A stretch of 64,000 bases of DNA, taken from positions 3,360,001 through 3,424,000 of the forward strand of contig NC_092666.1 in NCBI RefSeq assembly GCF_032118995.1. Direction: 5' to 3'. Positions 21,701 through 31,687 of the stretch are shown in pieces (position 1 is the stretch's first letter; each line of letters starts with the position of its first letter). This DNA comes from Asterias amurensis (Eukaryota > Echinodermata > Asteroidea > Forcipulatida > Asteriidae). Position numbers and translations under genes: made by a program. The notes beneath the pieces were generated by a model. The model searched no databases, had not been told where the DNA came from, and was given only the letters and a program-made list of their open reading frames with translations.

Positions 21701-23801
21701 CTAACTATAAGCAAATTGTTTAGCCAATACAGGCTTCATCAGTGTGGGCCCTGGCACGTCGGGAGCATAACGCCACGATCGCATTTCAAGCTGCATATCA
21801 TGGCAATGCAGTAGTCTGGATCTGGACATTATACATAGAAATGTTTGTGCTGGTACCACAAACCTTTCTTTATCGCATATCCACCATGTGTCAAAGTTTC
21901 AAATCCTACTGATCTGGACATTATTATACTCCGATAAAAACATATATACCCACACACAGAGTAAAGCAAAAGTCATGCAACGGAATTACTGCATGCATTG
22001 TACACTACATGCACAACACTGATGAATTATTCATGAGCCAACCGCAACGCAGCCTCTGATTGGCTCCACCGGAAAGTCGGGGGGGATTTGCCGAAAAACA
22101 ATAAAAAAGTTAAGACCCGTCGTTGCAAATATTCAAGACCATGGTGAGATCTAAATCAGAGAAACAGAGCGCCCGCTAGCGTTCGTTCATTACAAGCGTG
22201 GACAGTTTTTGCCGTGCAACACCAATGGTCTTGGAACCAAGACTAGGTAATTATCTGCCCACGTTCATCCTTGGAAAAAATCAAATACGCCACTTGGATG
22301 AGCACACCAGGGTTCAGGGAAGCTAATCAAACGCACCCAATATTTCATATCGTATGAAAAAGTGGTTGCGCAATGGTTGCACCATGGGTATTTCTTTTAA
22401 TTCTTTTTACCACAAATAAAAAAGATTTTGATTTTATTTACTATATAATATATATATTTGTTTTTATAATATATCATGGAGGTTTTTACCTCCATGATTA
22501 TATAATAACCAGATAACATGACTAGCCCTGGTAGGACGTCAATATTTGACTACAATTTTCTTTATTTTTTACTTGATTTGAGAAGTTGAAATTCCGTTCA
22601 TATATTCTTAGTGTCCATTACAATTATATCCATGGAAGAAATTATTGCCGGAAATAAGCAGAAGTTCTGCACTGGCGATGTGATCATCATGTACCAATTT
22701 ATAGTGTGAGCTAAAGTGCGCATGGTTTTGGGTATAGTGCCGTAATACGTAGGGTGCAATCAATGAATATGACCCTTTTTAAATTTGCGCAAGCCAGTCG
22801 TGCGTTCAAAAAAAAGCAGAGGGAAAATGAAGTTTGCACCGTAACAAATATGCAGCTTGCGCAAATTAAAAAAGACTGTCACATCTCCAGCCGCCACGAG
22901 AGGGCGGTAGTGATCAATGCAAGAAAGTGTTTACAAGCCAGTCCGTTCTCGGCGTGCGAGTGGGTAACGTCAATTTAAATTTTCTTTTCACAAAATATGA
23001 ACACCAAAGGAAAAAATTCAACAATTTTAAATAAAACCGTCTTTGAGTTCCAACTACAAGTAACATGTGAGTAAAAGTTTAGCTTCCTGAGTTAAGTAGA
23101 TGTTACAAATTTTGTTGCAACGGTACGGGACCTTTATACCCTGGACTCCGTCGTGTTGCTTGCAACGGAGGAGTCCAACCTGGGCTAATAACATGACCAA
23201 ACATGCCAAACAACAGCCGATGAGCCACCAAATAATGTAATCATTTAAAAGGCAATCATTAATCCTACAGACAGGTCTAGAGTAGTACTAGTAGTAGTAG
23301 ACCGATATAATAATGTAAATTACAAAAATTAATATTGGAAACTGACATGTAGTCTACTATTTTATAATACTATTTTTTTATTTTTTTATTAAAGAAATAT
23401 TCAACTTTTTTTTGTCAAATACGAATTATCAGTCACAGGTCATTTACATCATCAGAGTCGAAGTCATTGAGCTGAATTTACATGAATGTCTAATATATTC
23501 ATAGTCCATTGCAACCATACATCAGACCCCCCCCCCCCCCCCCGCCGCCTCCTCCTTGACCACGTCCCGACCCCGCCTACCCCCTTTTTATAATAACGCA
23601 CAAGTCAAGGGGCCATCACACACAACTTTACAAGCATCGGTTTCCACAAAAAATACATACATTCCAGACTTACTTTTTGCATTTACTTTGTAAGGACATG
23701 TCTTGCTTCTCCCAGCTACCGTTGCACTTTCAGGAAAAGGTAAAATGGAGCCACATTGCGGGTAAAATTCTCCCGAAGAAGCAAATGACCCTCTCCTCCA
23801 T
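15684..23801 (-). CDS. POLR1H: POLR1H (RPA12)-like RNA polymerase I subunit, unit E plus 5' exons
   Basis: Inferred four-exon gene: first exon about 23687-23801, middle exon 19071-19181, ribbon exon 16484-16593, terminal exon coding part 15684-15708. POLR1H is the small Pol I subunit whose C-terminal TFIIS-type ribbon supports RNA cleavage. The C-terminal ribbon CAKC...CPSC followed by KYQE-type residues and a stop a few codons later closely matches the family's short C-terminus. Exon phases agree (0, 0, 2). Oddities: the first exon reads [13 protein letters not shown] where the family has FCxxCGS; the second N-terminal pair is CPYK rather than CxxC; no ATG is in frame, and ATG 23801 is one base out; and the catalytic loop is SADKE, not SADEG-like. 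It may be a decaying paralogue. Confidence 0.65.
16484..16593 (-). CDS. POLR1H-like C-terminal zinc-ribbon exon (unit E)
   Basis: 110 nt between TTTCAG and GTAAGT. Encodes [11 protein letters not shown], then [10 protein letters not shown], then [15 protein letters not shown] is closest to the family consensus (RQxRSAD), which suggests this is the ancestral copy. The Gly after the first CxxC is Ser here only. Confidence 0.8.
16880..18235. repeat. ~208 bp tandem repeat
   Basis: CCAGGGGTTTCC-type anchors recur at about 16912, 17111, 17320, 17528, 17737, 17945 and 18164, so the period is 208-209 in the middle and irregular at the edges. Each monomer has a GGGTGGCGAACCC-like core, a TTTCACAGGTAAAAT stretch and a G-run after TATTT. 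Decayed monomers continue to about 18700. Single modules of the same repeat lie beside each terminal exon in the tandem array. Confidence 0.85.
19071..19181 (-). CDS. Candidate middle exon of the POLR1H-like gene
   Basis: 111 nt, phase 0-0, between TTACAG and GTGAGT. It encodes 37 residues ([16 protein letters not shown]... to KNLRSL). It lies between the two ribbon exons, where the family's linker belongs, and keeps frame with IDRVC of the next exon. Residue similarity to the linker is weak. Confidence 0.5.
19525..19760. mobile_element. Palindromic MITE nested in the left arm
   Basis: Inverted halves around CCAGATGCGTCATCACGTGA and its complement, GC-richer than its surroundings, with a centre near CCCTATCCACAAGCAGGG. 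The right arm at 22.1-22.3 kb lacks it, so it inserted after the host element formed. Confidence 0.7.
20870..21500. repeat. Degenerate tandem array (ACGTTCCAAGATACGC)
   Basis: Short modules ACGTTCCAAGATACGCAGCTACG alternate with a longer module containing CTATAATATCAAAAGGTA. That module recurs near 20960, 21078, 21268 and 21448. All open frames here are repeat-derived. Confidence 0.8.
22380..23520. other. No gene seen
   Basis: AT-rich sequence with a TA run and small hairpin at about 22440-22505. I see no recognisable coding or RNA gene. Confidence 0.5.
23526..23544. repeat. Poly-C tract
   Basis: Uninterrupted run of about 19 C in a C-rich stretch; prone to length error. Confidence 0.9.
23687..23801 (-). 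CDS. Candidate first exon of the POLR1H-like gene
   Basis: Reads [20 protein letters not shown] and then KTCPYK, the layout of the POLR1H N-terminal ribbon. The donor GTAAAT after CPYK keeps phase 0 with the middle exon; a stronger GTAAGT 13 bases on would change the phase. The frame is open upstream without an ATG. ATG 23801-23799 lies one base out of frame, as if one base had been inserted after the fourth codon. Confidence 0.55.
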
Positions 23802-24010
23802 GTTTTTGAGAAATTCTGTTTCAAAGCAGCGTGCGTTTCTGAAAAGGAAGCACGTGATTTATCAAACTCGACTTCATCCGTACGTTCAGCGTTGAATTTG
23901 GTTTAGGGTATCTGACTAGGTAATTAAATACGAATCGCGCCCTCTGTCGGCGGATTGTAGAGTCTCCCGCGCAAAGTTAATGGGTTGTATTAATTAATTG
24001 CTGCATGATA

Positions 24011-24394
24011 AGGCAGTGGACACTATTGGTAATTACTCAAAATAATTATTAGCATAAAACTTTACTTGGTAATGAGTAATGAGGAGAGGTTGATGGTATA
24101 AAACATTGTGAGAGAAACGGCTCCCTCTGAAGTGACATAGTTTCCGAGAAAGAAGTATTTTTCCACGAATTTGATTTCGAGACCTCAAGTTTAGAATTAA
24201 TTTGAGGTCTCGAAATCAACCATCTAAAAGCACACAACTTCATGTGACAAGGAAGTTTTTTCTTTCATTATTATCTCGCAACTTCAACGACCTATTGAGC
24301 TCAAATTTTCACAGGTTTGTTATTTTATGTATATGTTGAGATACACCAAGTGAGAAGACTGGTCTTTGACAATTATTAACAGTGTCCACTGTCT
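24011..24394. mobile_element. MITE, GCAGTGGACAC family
   Basis: ~385 bp element with terminal inverted repeats AAGGCAGTGGACACTATTGG and the inverse, and an internal inverted pair around GAGACCTCAAGTTTAGAA. This is the commonest family in the window. It carries no gene. Confidence 0.85.
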
Positions 24395-24870
24395 GCGGTT
24401 ACAAAATAATATACCATGCGCAACAGAATAAACAATGAAATTCGACAATACGAACCACACCACATCACTAACTAAGAGAAAAATCCCTTCCCACTACTAA
24501 ATAAAAATCGCTTTAAATTTGTTTTAAATAATCCCTAGAACTGTACAAAAGTTGTCACTCACAAAAATATGCAAAAAAACAAAGAAATAGTATTATTATA
24601 TGATTTGTCTAACCATGATAATGCTGGAAAAATAGTTTTTGCCCTCTGCTATTTTTATGTGTCCTCAAATGCATTTTGTTATTTTTAACCACAGGGGTAA
24701 GTTTACATAATTATAAAAAAACAGGAGGGGCGTAAAAGGTTATTATTTTAGTTGCGCCTGCGCCTCTTGAATTTCACTAATTTTTAAAGTTAGATAATTA
24801 ATATGTTCGATATTAAAAGTACGTCGATGGCATCATGAATGGAAGACCTGTGATGGCTTTAATGAGTGTC

Positions 24871-24986
24871 AAAGGTAGTGGACACTGTTGGTAATTACTC
24901 AAAATAATTAGAAGTAATTTTCGACGAATTGATTTCGAGACCTCAGGTTTAGAACTTGAGGTCTCGACATCAAGCATCTGAAGGCA
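24871..24986. mobile_element. MITE, GCAGTGGACAC family, truncated
   Basis: Left terminus and the internal GAGACCTCAGG hairpin only; most of the element between and after them is deleted. Confidence 0.7.
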
Positions 24987-25486
24987 TTTTCAAAAGATGT
25001 TTTCAAAGCATATAATTATATAGCCTTGTAGATTTAGGCCAAATTTGGACTAGTTTAATTCCAGGGCTATTTAGTATTATTACCTTATAGATTTTAGAGA
25101 AATTTTGACTAGTTTCATAAGGCCTTATATAATAGCCTTATATAGATTTTAGACCAAATTTGGACAATTTCACATTATTATGAATATAACGAGAAAGTAA
25201 ACACTTGAATAATTTGCTTTGCTACGGTAGGGCCAAAATAGGAAAAAAGGCAGAATCGGTTAAATTAGGTATTTTTAATAACCATTTTACAAAAAATTTA
25301 GTCGGATTAATAAAGAAGCGGAAACTGTGAAGTTAAAATCCCCAGAACGAATACCCCCCGTTAATGAATGGAACAGGTAAGTCTTTGCCAGCGGTCGGCG
25401 AGGGATTGGAATTCCGGATGGGCTGGGCTTCTGACATCACAAGCTGGACTTTGGCTTATCCGTTGTGCGTGGGTTTTGTGATCTGC

Positions 25487-25860
25487 TTGGCCCAATTTCA
25501 CAGAGCTGCTTATGAGCACAAAAATCAGCTTAGCGCGAAAAAAAGTAGCTAAGCATAAACACAATTAGGCTTATCAGAATTGGGTTACGAGCCAAACTAG
25601 CTGTTACAAGAACAATTTGTGACTGGTATCCTCTGCTCAATATTGCTAAGCAGAAATTTTTAAGCAATGTTTCCAAAGCAGCTCTATGCAATTTCATAGA
25701 TCTGCTTAGCACAAAAAGTAGCCAAGCACAACAAAATTAAGGTTTTAAGAAAATGGTTACCAGCCAAACCTGCATGTCACAAAATTGTGACTCGTATCCT
25801 GCTAAGCAATATTAATATGAAATTGGGTCATGGGCCCAGTTTAATAAAGTTATACTTAGT
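25487..25860. mobile_element. Two head-to-tail copies of a GCTAAGCA-rich MITE
   Basis: Copies from about 25487-25675 and 25676-25860. Each runs from GGCCCAATTTCA-like through TAGCTAAGCA and ACCAGCCAAAC to GCTAAGCAATATT and AAATTGGG. Related fragments lie near 21570-21740, 26237-26395, 29803-29945, 32760-32905 and 34698-34855. Confidence 0.7.
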
Positions 25861-26234
25861 GACACTGGACACTAATGGTAATTGTCAAAGACTAGCCTTC
25901 ACAGTTGGTGTATCTCAACATAATGCATACAAATAACAAACCTGTGAAAATTTGAGCTCAATTGGTCGTCGAAGTTGCGAGATAATAATGAAAGAAAAAA
26001 CACCCTTGTCACACGAAGTTGTGTGCTTTCAGCAGATGCTTGATTTCGAGGCCTTCAAATTCTATATCTGAGGTCTGGAAAATATTACTTCTTTCTCGAA
26101 AACTATAAACTTCAGAGGGTATCGTTTCTCACAATGCTTTATAATATCAACCTCTCCCCGTTACTCGTTACCAGGTAAGGTTTTATGGTAATAATTTTTT
26201 TATAGTAGTTACCAATAGTGTCCACTGCCTTTAA
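25858..26234. mobile_element. MITE, GCAGTGGACAC family
   Basis: Complete copy in the reverse orientation, ending ATAGTGTCCACTGCCTTTAA. Confidence 0.85.
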
Positions 26235-26648
26235 GAAGCACACTTTGTTTCAAAGTTTGCTATTAAGCAAAAACGGGCAGCTTACCAGTCATATTTCATG
26301 TTGGCACGATACTGTTGCTGGCAGGCGTACCAATAGACGGCTAAGCATACTTTTTGTGAGCTTGACAAACATTTGTGTTAGCTGCTAACTAAACTGGGTC
26401 AGGGAGAGGTGAGGGGAGAGAGGGTGGGGCGTGGATCTGATGTGCTGGAGGGGGGGGCGTCATTTGAAGAGGATTCTGAGGGTATCAATGGTACGTTCCT
26501 GTCGAAGTGGGAGATGTTGGGGGGGGGTGTGGAGGGTGGAGGAGCAGGCAAGTGATCGAAGTCACTAGAGTAGGTTGCCGATGGGTATCTTGAGAAGGTA
26601 ATCGCAAAGGGAGCTAAAGATGGGGGCGGTACACAATGGAGCCATTGT

Positions 26649-26803
26649 ACAATAGGGTGTAACCTCTCTTAATATTTATGCATGAGGTACGTCACAATGC
26701 TAACCCAAAACGAGGCCATGGGTGCAGCCACTGCAAGTGGTGGCGGACGTGCGCCTATCTGTAGCCTCATTTTGGGTAAGAATTATGACGCCATGCACCA
26801 ATA
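26649..26803. mobile_element. Palindromic MITE, CTCTTAATATTTATGCATGA family
   Basis: Inverted halves around ACCCAAAACGAGGCCATGG and CATTTTGGGT. A better-preserved relative lies at 50564-50742. Confidence 0.55.
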
Positions 26804-27186
26804 TTAAAGACACTGGACACTATAGGTATTGTCAAAGACCAGTCTTCTCACTTAATATATCTCAACATGAACATAAAATAACCAACCTGTGGAAATTTGA
26901 GCTCAATCAGTCATCGAAGTTGCGAGATAATAATGAAAGAAAAACACCCTTGTCACACGAAGTTGTGCGCTTTCGGATGCTTGATTTCGAGACCTCTAAA
27001 TTCTAAATCTGAGGTCACGAAATCAAATTCGTAGAAAACTACTTCTTTATGTCGCACTATGTTACTTCAGAGGGAGCCATTTCTCACAGTGTATTATACT
27101 ATCAACAGCTCCCCATTACACGTTACAAAATCAGGTTTTATGCTAATAAATATTTTGAGTAATTACCAATAGTGTCCACTGCCTTT
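26804..27186. mobile_element. MITE, GCAGTGGACAC family
   Basis: Complete reverse-orientation copy, TTAAAGACACTGGACAC to GTGTCCACTGCCTTT. Confidence 0.85.
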
Positions 27187-27189
27187 GAT

Positions 27190-28040
27190 AGAGGCGTATA
27201 ATAATCAGACGGCTATGAGGTTGGATGAAAGGGGTGCATATTGGGATCGGGTGAAACTTCCGCAGGGCTTATTTCACAAAGCAACAAAATCCATCGTAAT
27301 ATAAATTTGTCAGTATTACCGTTTGTATTGTGAGATTACACTTTAAAAGCAACTACGATTGATTTGCAGTAAATATTAGCTCTAGGTTGTGAAATCGGCC
27401 CCGCACTTCATTATGGAATTATAAGGTTTGCAATCAATGGTCATTGCAATAAGTTTTGTGTAATTCTTGGCTATAATTGTTTATACTTGTTAATAATTAT
27501 TCTTCACATCTAGGGCTTGTGAAAAAAAATTCTAGCTACACATTTTTTTTTGAAAGTGTGATGCAAATTTCCATTTATTAAAATCGATTAAATAATGCAT
27601 TGGTTTTTTAAAACTATCATATCGATTAAATAATGCATTGGTTTTTAACTAGAAAAAGAAGAAAAACAAAATGCATTTTTGCAACTTTTAAGTAGAGTAT
27701 AATCAAGTTGTTTTTATTAGTTTTATTTAGATATCAATGAAGAAGAGGAATGTTTGTTTAACTAATCAAAGCTCTATACATTTGAGTCTAAATTCTACAC
27801 ATAACTTTGTTTTTGTAAATTACATTCGCCAACAACCGTCACACGTATATATTAACACGAAACTGTCCGCTTTAAACGAAATACATAGGTGACAAAATCA
27901 CCATTTTCAAATGGAATTGTTTAAAAGTACAAAATATTCCAATATATTAATAATTTACACCAATATAAAACAAAAAAGTTATAAGTCTACACACAGGCCC
28001 TTTAGTTTTTTTTTTATTAACGACTTCAGATTATCTTGTG
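27190..28040. other. No gene seen
   Basis: AT-rich sequence with no recognisable gene. A 30-base stretch with ATCGATTAAATAATGCATTG occurs twice near 27585 and 27625. Confidence 0.5.
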
Positions 28041-28042
28041 GT

Positions 28043-28379
28043 TAAAGACAGTGGACACTATTGGTAATTGTTAAAGACTAGTCTTCACAGTTGGTGTATC
28101 TCAACATAGCTCAAATTTTCTCAGGTTTGTTGTTTTATGAGCTCAATCGGTCGTCGAAGTTGCGAGATAATAGTTAAAGAGAAAAGAGCTTTGTGATGCT
28201 TAATTTCGAGACCTCGAATTCCAAACTTGAGGTCTCGAAATCAAATTCGTGGAAAGGGACTTCTTTCTCGAAAACTACGTCACTTCAGGAATCCGTTTCT
28301 CACAATCTTGTATTACTCAAGAAAGTTTATATGACGATAATTATTTTTAGTAATTACCAATAATGTCCACTGCCTTTAA
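28043..28379. mobile_element. MITE, GCAGTGGACAC family
   Basis: Reverse-orientation copy with one internal scrambled segment (CTCAAATTTTCTCAGG is out of order near 28115). Confidence 0.8.
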
Positions 28380-28620
28380 GTCAATGAGTGTATGTTCGAA
28401 TCCCGGTTATGACACTTGTGTTCTCGAGCAACATACTTTACTATAATTGCTTCTCTTCATCCAGGAGTATAAACTGGTAACTGCGAGTATAAATTGGTAA
28501 CTGCGAGGGTAGAGGTTGATATTGTGGATGAAAAAGTCTTCGGAGCGCCTCGCAGGCTCGGGGCAACCCAGGGAGCCGAGAAAGATTAAAAAGGAACGTT
28601 ATTGGCCCAATGACCAGGAT
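28380..28620 (+). mobile_element. tRNA-derived SINE fragment
   Basis: Starts with a tRNA B-box-like GTTCGAATCCCGG, then TATGACACTTGTG and AATTGCTTCTCTTCATCCAG, then a duplicated TATAAACTGGTAACTGCGAG. The 5' A-box half is missing. A related fragment is at about 47670-47760 on the other strand. Confidence 0.6.
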
Positions 28621-28624
28621 ACTA

Positions 28625-29013
28625 ATAAAGGAACACGTTGCCTTGGATCGGTCAAGTTGGTCTTTGAAATGCGTTTTGTGACCGTTTATTATAAATGCAT
28701 ATGGTTAGAAAGATGGTGTAAAAGTAGAATACAATGATCAACACAAAAAGTATGCCTCGAAATTGCGTGGTTTTCTTTTTACCTCATCCAATATCACGGT
28801 CGGCCATTTATGGGAGTCAAAATTTTGACTCCCATAAATGGCCGACCGTGATAGTTCGCGACGTAAAAAGAAAACCGTGCAATCTTGAGAGATACTTGTG
28901 TGGATCATTATATTCTACTTTTAAAACATCTTTCTAATCATATACATTTCATAACAAACGGTTTCAAACCCTTTTTAAAGACCAACTCGTCCGATCCAAG
29001 GCAACGTGTTCCC
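28625..29013. mobile_element. Hairpin MITE, GGAACACGTTGCC family
   Basis: Palindrome from AAAGGAACACGTTGCC to GGCAACGTGTTCC, with an almost perfect central hairpin around CGGCCATTTATGGGAGTCAA. Confidence 0.85.
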
Positions 29014-29387
29014 GAATGCAAAGCGCATGGATACGTTTTTGTGGAACTCGCTATAATATAAGCTGGTTATAATTAACGTACATGGTTTTATGGCACCCGG
29101 CAGGCTGAAGTTAGTCCCATAACAATATCAATAGACACAATTCAAGAGAGCTAAAATGGCTATTAGACGAAACTAAACAGAAACTGCAGTTTTAATTGCC
29201 AGATGTTAATTGCCCATAAACATATTGTGCATCGCTTGTACGTGCACCCCCCCCCCCAAGAAAAGGTCTTACCCTTATTTTGTCAATGGAAATACTTCCC
29301 GAAGAAGCATACTCTAAGACAAACAACATCTTTGTTTCGATTGTAACAATCAGAACAAACAAGAGCTCAATTTTATAGAGCTGCTTT

Positions 29388-29808
29388 AAAGGGTCTATGT
29401 ACTTTTTCCTAAAAAAAAAAAAAACAATGTCCACAGATTTACATTATTCTTACACAGTTTGAAGATTATGATTGTAGAAAGCTTCCCTTGCTTCGGAAAT
29501 TTTACTTACTGAGGTACTGTAGTTTTTGAGAAATGAGTAAAAGTAATAATTTTCGTCTCAGTTTTAGCATGAAAAAAACGTATCAACCAGTTATGCTATG
29601 GTATTTGTATTTTTCTTTTACATGCTAAAATCATTTTGGTCTCATGAAACTAAAATGATTGTGTGACTTGTTTTACTCATTTCTCAAAAACTACACCTTA
29701 GACAGTAATATTTGAAGAGAAGCTTTCCACTATCATTATCTTCAGAAACCCTTTAAGTTTAATGTAAATCTGTGGACATTTTTTTAAAAAAGAACCCAAA
29801 TCCTTTAA
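29388..29808. mobile_element. Palindromic MITE, TTAAAGGATTTGGG family
   Basis: Inverted halves: ATGTCCACAGATTTACATTA at both ends, ACTCATTTCTCAAAAACTAC and its complement inside, and ends TTTAAAGGGT and CCTTTAA. Confidence 0.75.
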
Positions 29809-30028
29809 GCACAAAAAGTAACTCAGCACAACAGCATTGTGCTAACCAGAAAAAGATTACCAGCCAAAATACCATGTCACGTGTACAATTTAAGACTGGT
29901 ATCCTGCTTATTTCTGCTAAGCAGAAACGTATTAAGCAATATTGTCTTACCCGAGCAGTTCCATATCGGCCCATACCGAAAAGCAACAGTGAGAATACAG
30001 ATCTTTGGCAGTTAGGTGTCCAGTGCAT

Positions 30029-30421
30029 TTAAAGGCAGTGGACACTATTGGTAATTGTCAAAGACCACCTTCTCACTTGGTTTATCTCAACATATGCATA
30101 AAATAACAAACCTTTGAAAATTTGAGCTCAATTGGTCTTCGAAGTTGCGAGAAAATAACGAAAGAAAAAACACCATTGCCACACGAAGTTGTGTGCCTTT
30201 AGATGTTTGATTTCATCAAGACCTCAAATTCTAAATCTGGGGTATCGAAAACAAATTCGTGGAAAATTACTTCTTGCTCAAAAACTATGTTACTTCAGAG
30301 GGAGCCTTTTCTTACAATGTTTTATACCATCAAACTCTCCCTATTACTCGTTACCAAGAAAGGTTTTATTATTCTAATAAATATTTTTAGTAATTACCAA
30401 TGCAGTGTCCACTGCATTTAA
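30029..30421. mobile_element. MITE, GCAGTGGACAC family
   Basis: Complete copy. Its right end plus ~45 flanking bases (30355-30465) is duplicated directly at about 30490-30590. Confidence 0.85.
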
Positions 30422-30784
30422 GCTCATAGTAGATTTTTTGTGCAGTGCAGTTTCCATTCTCTTCACACGGCAGGAAACGATCGCCAAGAAAGGTTTTTAT
30501 TCTAATAATTATTTTGAGTAATTACCAATAGTGTCCACTGCATTTAAGCTCACAATAGATTTTTTGTGCAGTGCAGTTTCCATTCTCTTGTGGTTGCAAT
30601 TTTACCCAAACACCCCAAAAAGTGTCATATTGTATGAGTGAGTCCACGATAGTTAAAAATTACCTATGAGTTACGTACTTCGTACTTCACTGAAGTTAAA
30701 TAGAAGTTTGTACATACATTTCGAAGAGTGTGTTGCCCATCTTATAAGAAAGGAAAAACAGGAAACGGTCGTCACTTAACTATG

Positions 30785-31504
30785 TCAGTTTTCAAGTTCA
30801 AAGTGACTGCACTCACTATCGTAGACGACATCACTTTCAGACTCAAGGAGCGTGGCGTCGTTGAGTTGACAGACCTTTGGAGGACCTTTCTGCCAAAGAC
30901 TGAAGGAGTGGCATTCGGGCTCCGCCCAGCACGCCTTCCCACACTCGATGACTCCGCTCACCGTAACGTTCTTGATATTGTGGCCGGACAGACACTGCCG
31001 TTGAACGCGCCCGTCTTCACCCATCGTGAGAGAGTAGACGTGAACTTGACGGGACATCTCACAAATGACTTTCTTTTCCAACGTGCAGAAATGGGTGTCT
31101 TGCCATTTGCCGTCATTTCCTTTAGACATCATTACGCAATCACTGCTATTGGTATGATTTTGTATGAATAATTCAAAGGATGGTGGGTGTTTCTGATCGA
31201 GGCATGTTACAACTCCTCTACGGTTCCGTCTGCATCCGAGCCACACCCCACATACACCAGACAAGCACTCCTTCTGCATCTGGTGTATAAACTCGTTTTC
31301 CTCTAAACTGTTCGGTACGGCTATACTGCTTCCTGGTCGTCCACAAGCTCTTGAAGCTTGATCCCAGTCGAGATCCCGAGAGAGCTTGATGTAACATGAG
31401 TCACGCCAGCTCTTCCATCCGAGTGGGCAGTTGGCATTGATGCTATGAATGACGCACCAACAAGCCAATACCCACCGAATCCCTGGCAGAGACACTCGGG
31501 GCAT
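30785..31504 (-). CDS. Secreted C-type lectin with PAN/apple domain
   Basis: Intronless frame of 239 codons plus stop. The frame is open further upstream, but Met at 31504 starts a typical signal peptide (MPRVSLPGIRW, hydrophobic to about residue 24), so I chose it. A C-type lectin-like domain follows at residues ~26-150: CPLGWKSWRDSCY, a WLGC variant of the WIGL motif, then KWQDTHFC and KVICEM with the expected cysteines. No EPN or QPD sugar-specificity motif is visible, so calcium-dependent sugar binding is doubtful. Residues ~152-239 form a PAN/apple-like module (RQCLSGHNI, ECGKACWAEPECHSFSLW, VCQLND). It is likely a secreted recognition or adhesion protein. It stands alone among repeats, and the single exon could reflect retroposition or a compact gene. 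Confidence 0.8.
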   Translation of the reverse strand: MPRVSLPGIRWVLACWCVIHSINANCPLGWKSWRDSCYIKLSRDLDWDQASRACGRPGSSIAVPNSLEENEFIHQMQKECLSGVCGVWLGCRRNRRGVVTCLDQKHPPSFELFIQNHTNSSDCVMMSKGNDGKWQDTHFCTLEKKVICEMSRQVHVYSLTMGEDGRVQRQCLSGHNIKNVTVSGVIECGKACWAEPECHSFSLWQKGPPKVCQLNDATLLESESDVVYDSECSHFELEN

Positions 31505-31687
31505 GACGAACAAATTTATCCAGCAGTGTTTTGAACTAGAGTTTGCAGTGGAATAACTGTAAATACTTTCTGCTTTACGTTTTGAACTTTTTTGAAAGAG
31601 TTTGCAGTATGAGAAGGTTGTAAGTGTTTTCTGTTGTAGTTGACCCACGTTGACCCACTGTGAGATATTTGTCTTCTTCAACTACAC

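Larger units (their letters stand above)
19447..22345. mobile_element. Long-inverted-repeat transposon, ~2.9 kb
   Basis: The left arm (from GATTAGCTTCCCTG-like sequence at ~19457, through GTGCTCATCCAAGTGGCG, TCTTGGTTCCAAGACC and GCTAGCGGGCGCTCTG, to about 19990) is repeated inverted at about 22125-22345. No transposase-like frame is seen between the arms; the interior holds the 20.87-21.5 kb tandem array. The left arm is interrupted by a separate palindrome at about 19525-19760. Confidence 0.7.

Noticed and set aside
31505-31681. Longer lectin N-terminus (59 extra residues)
   Set aside because: Would bury the clear signal peptide; no domain in the extension.
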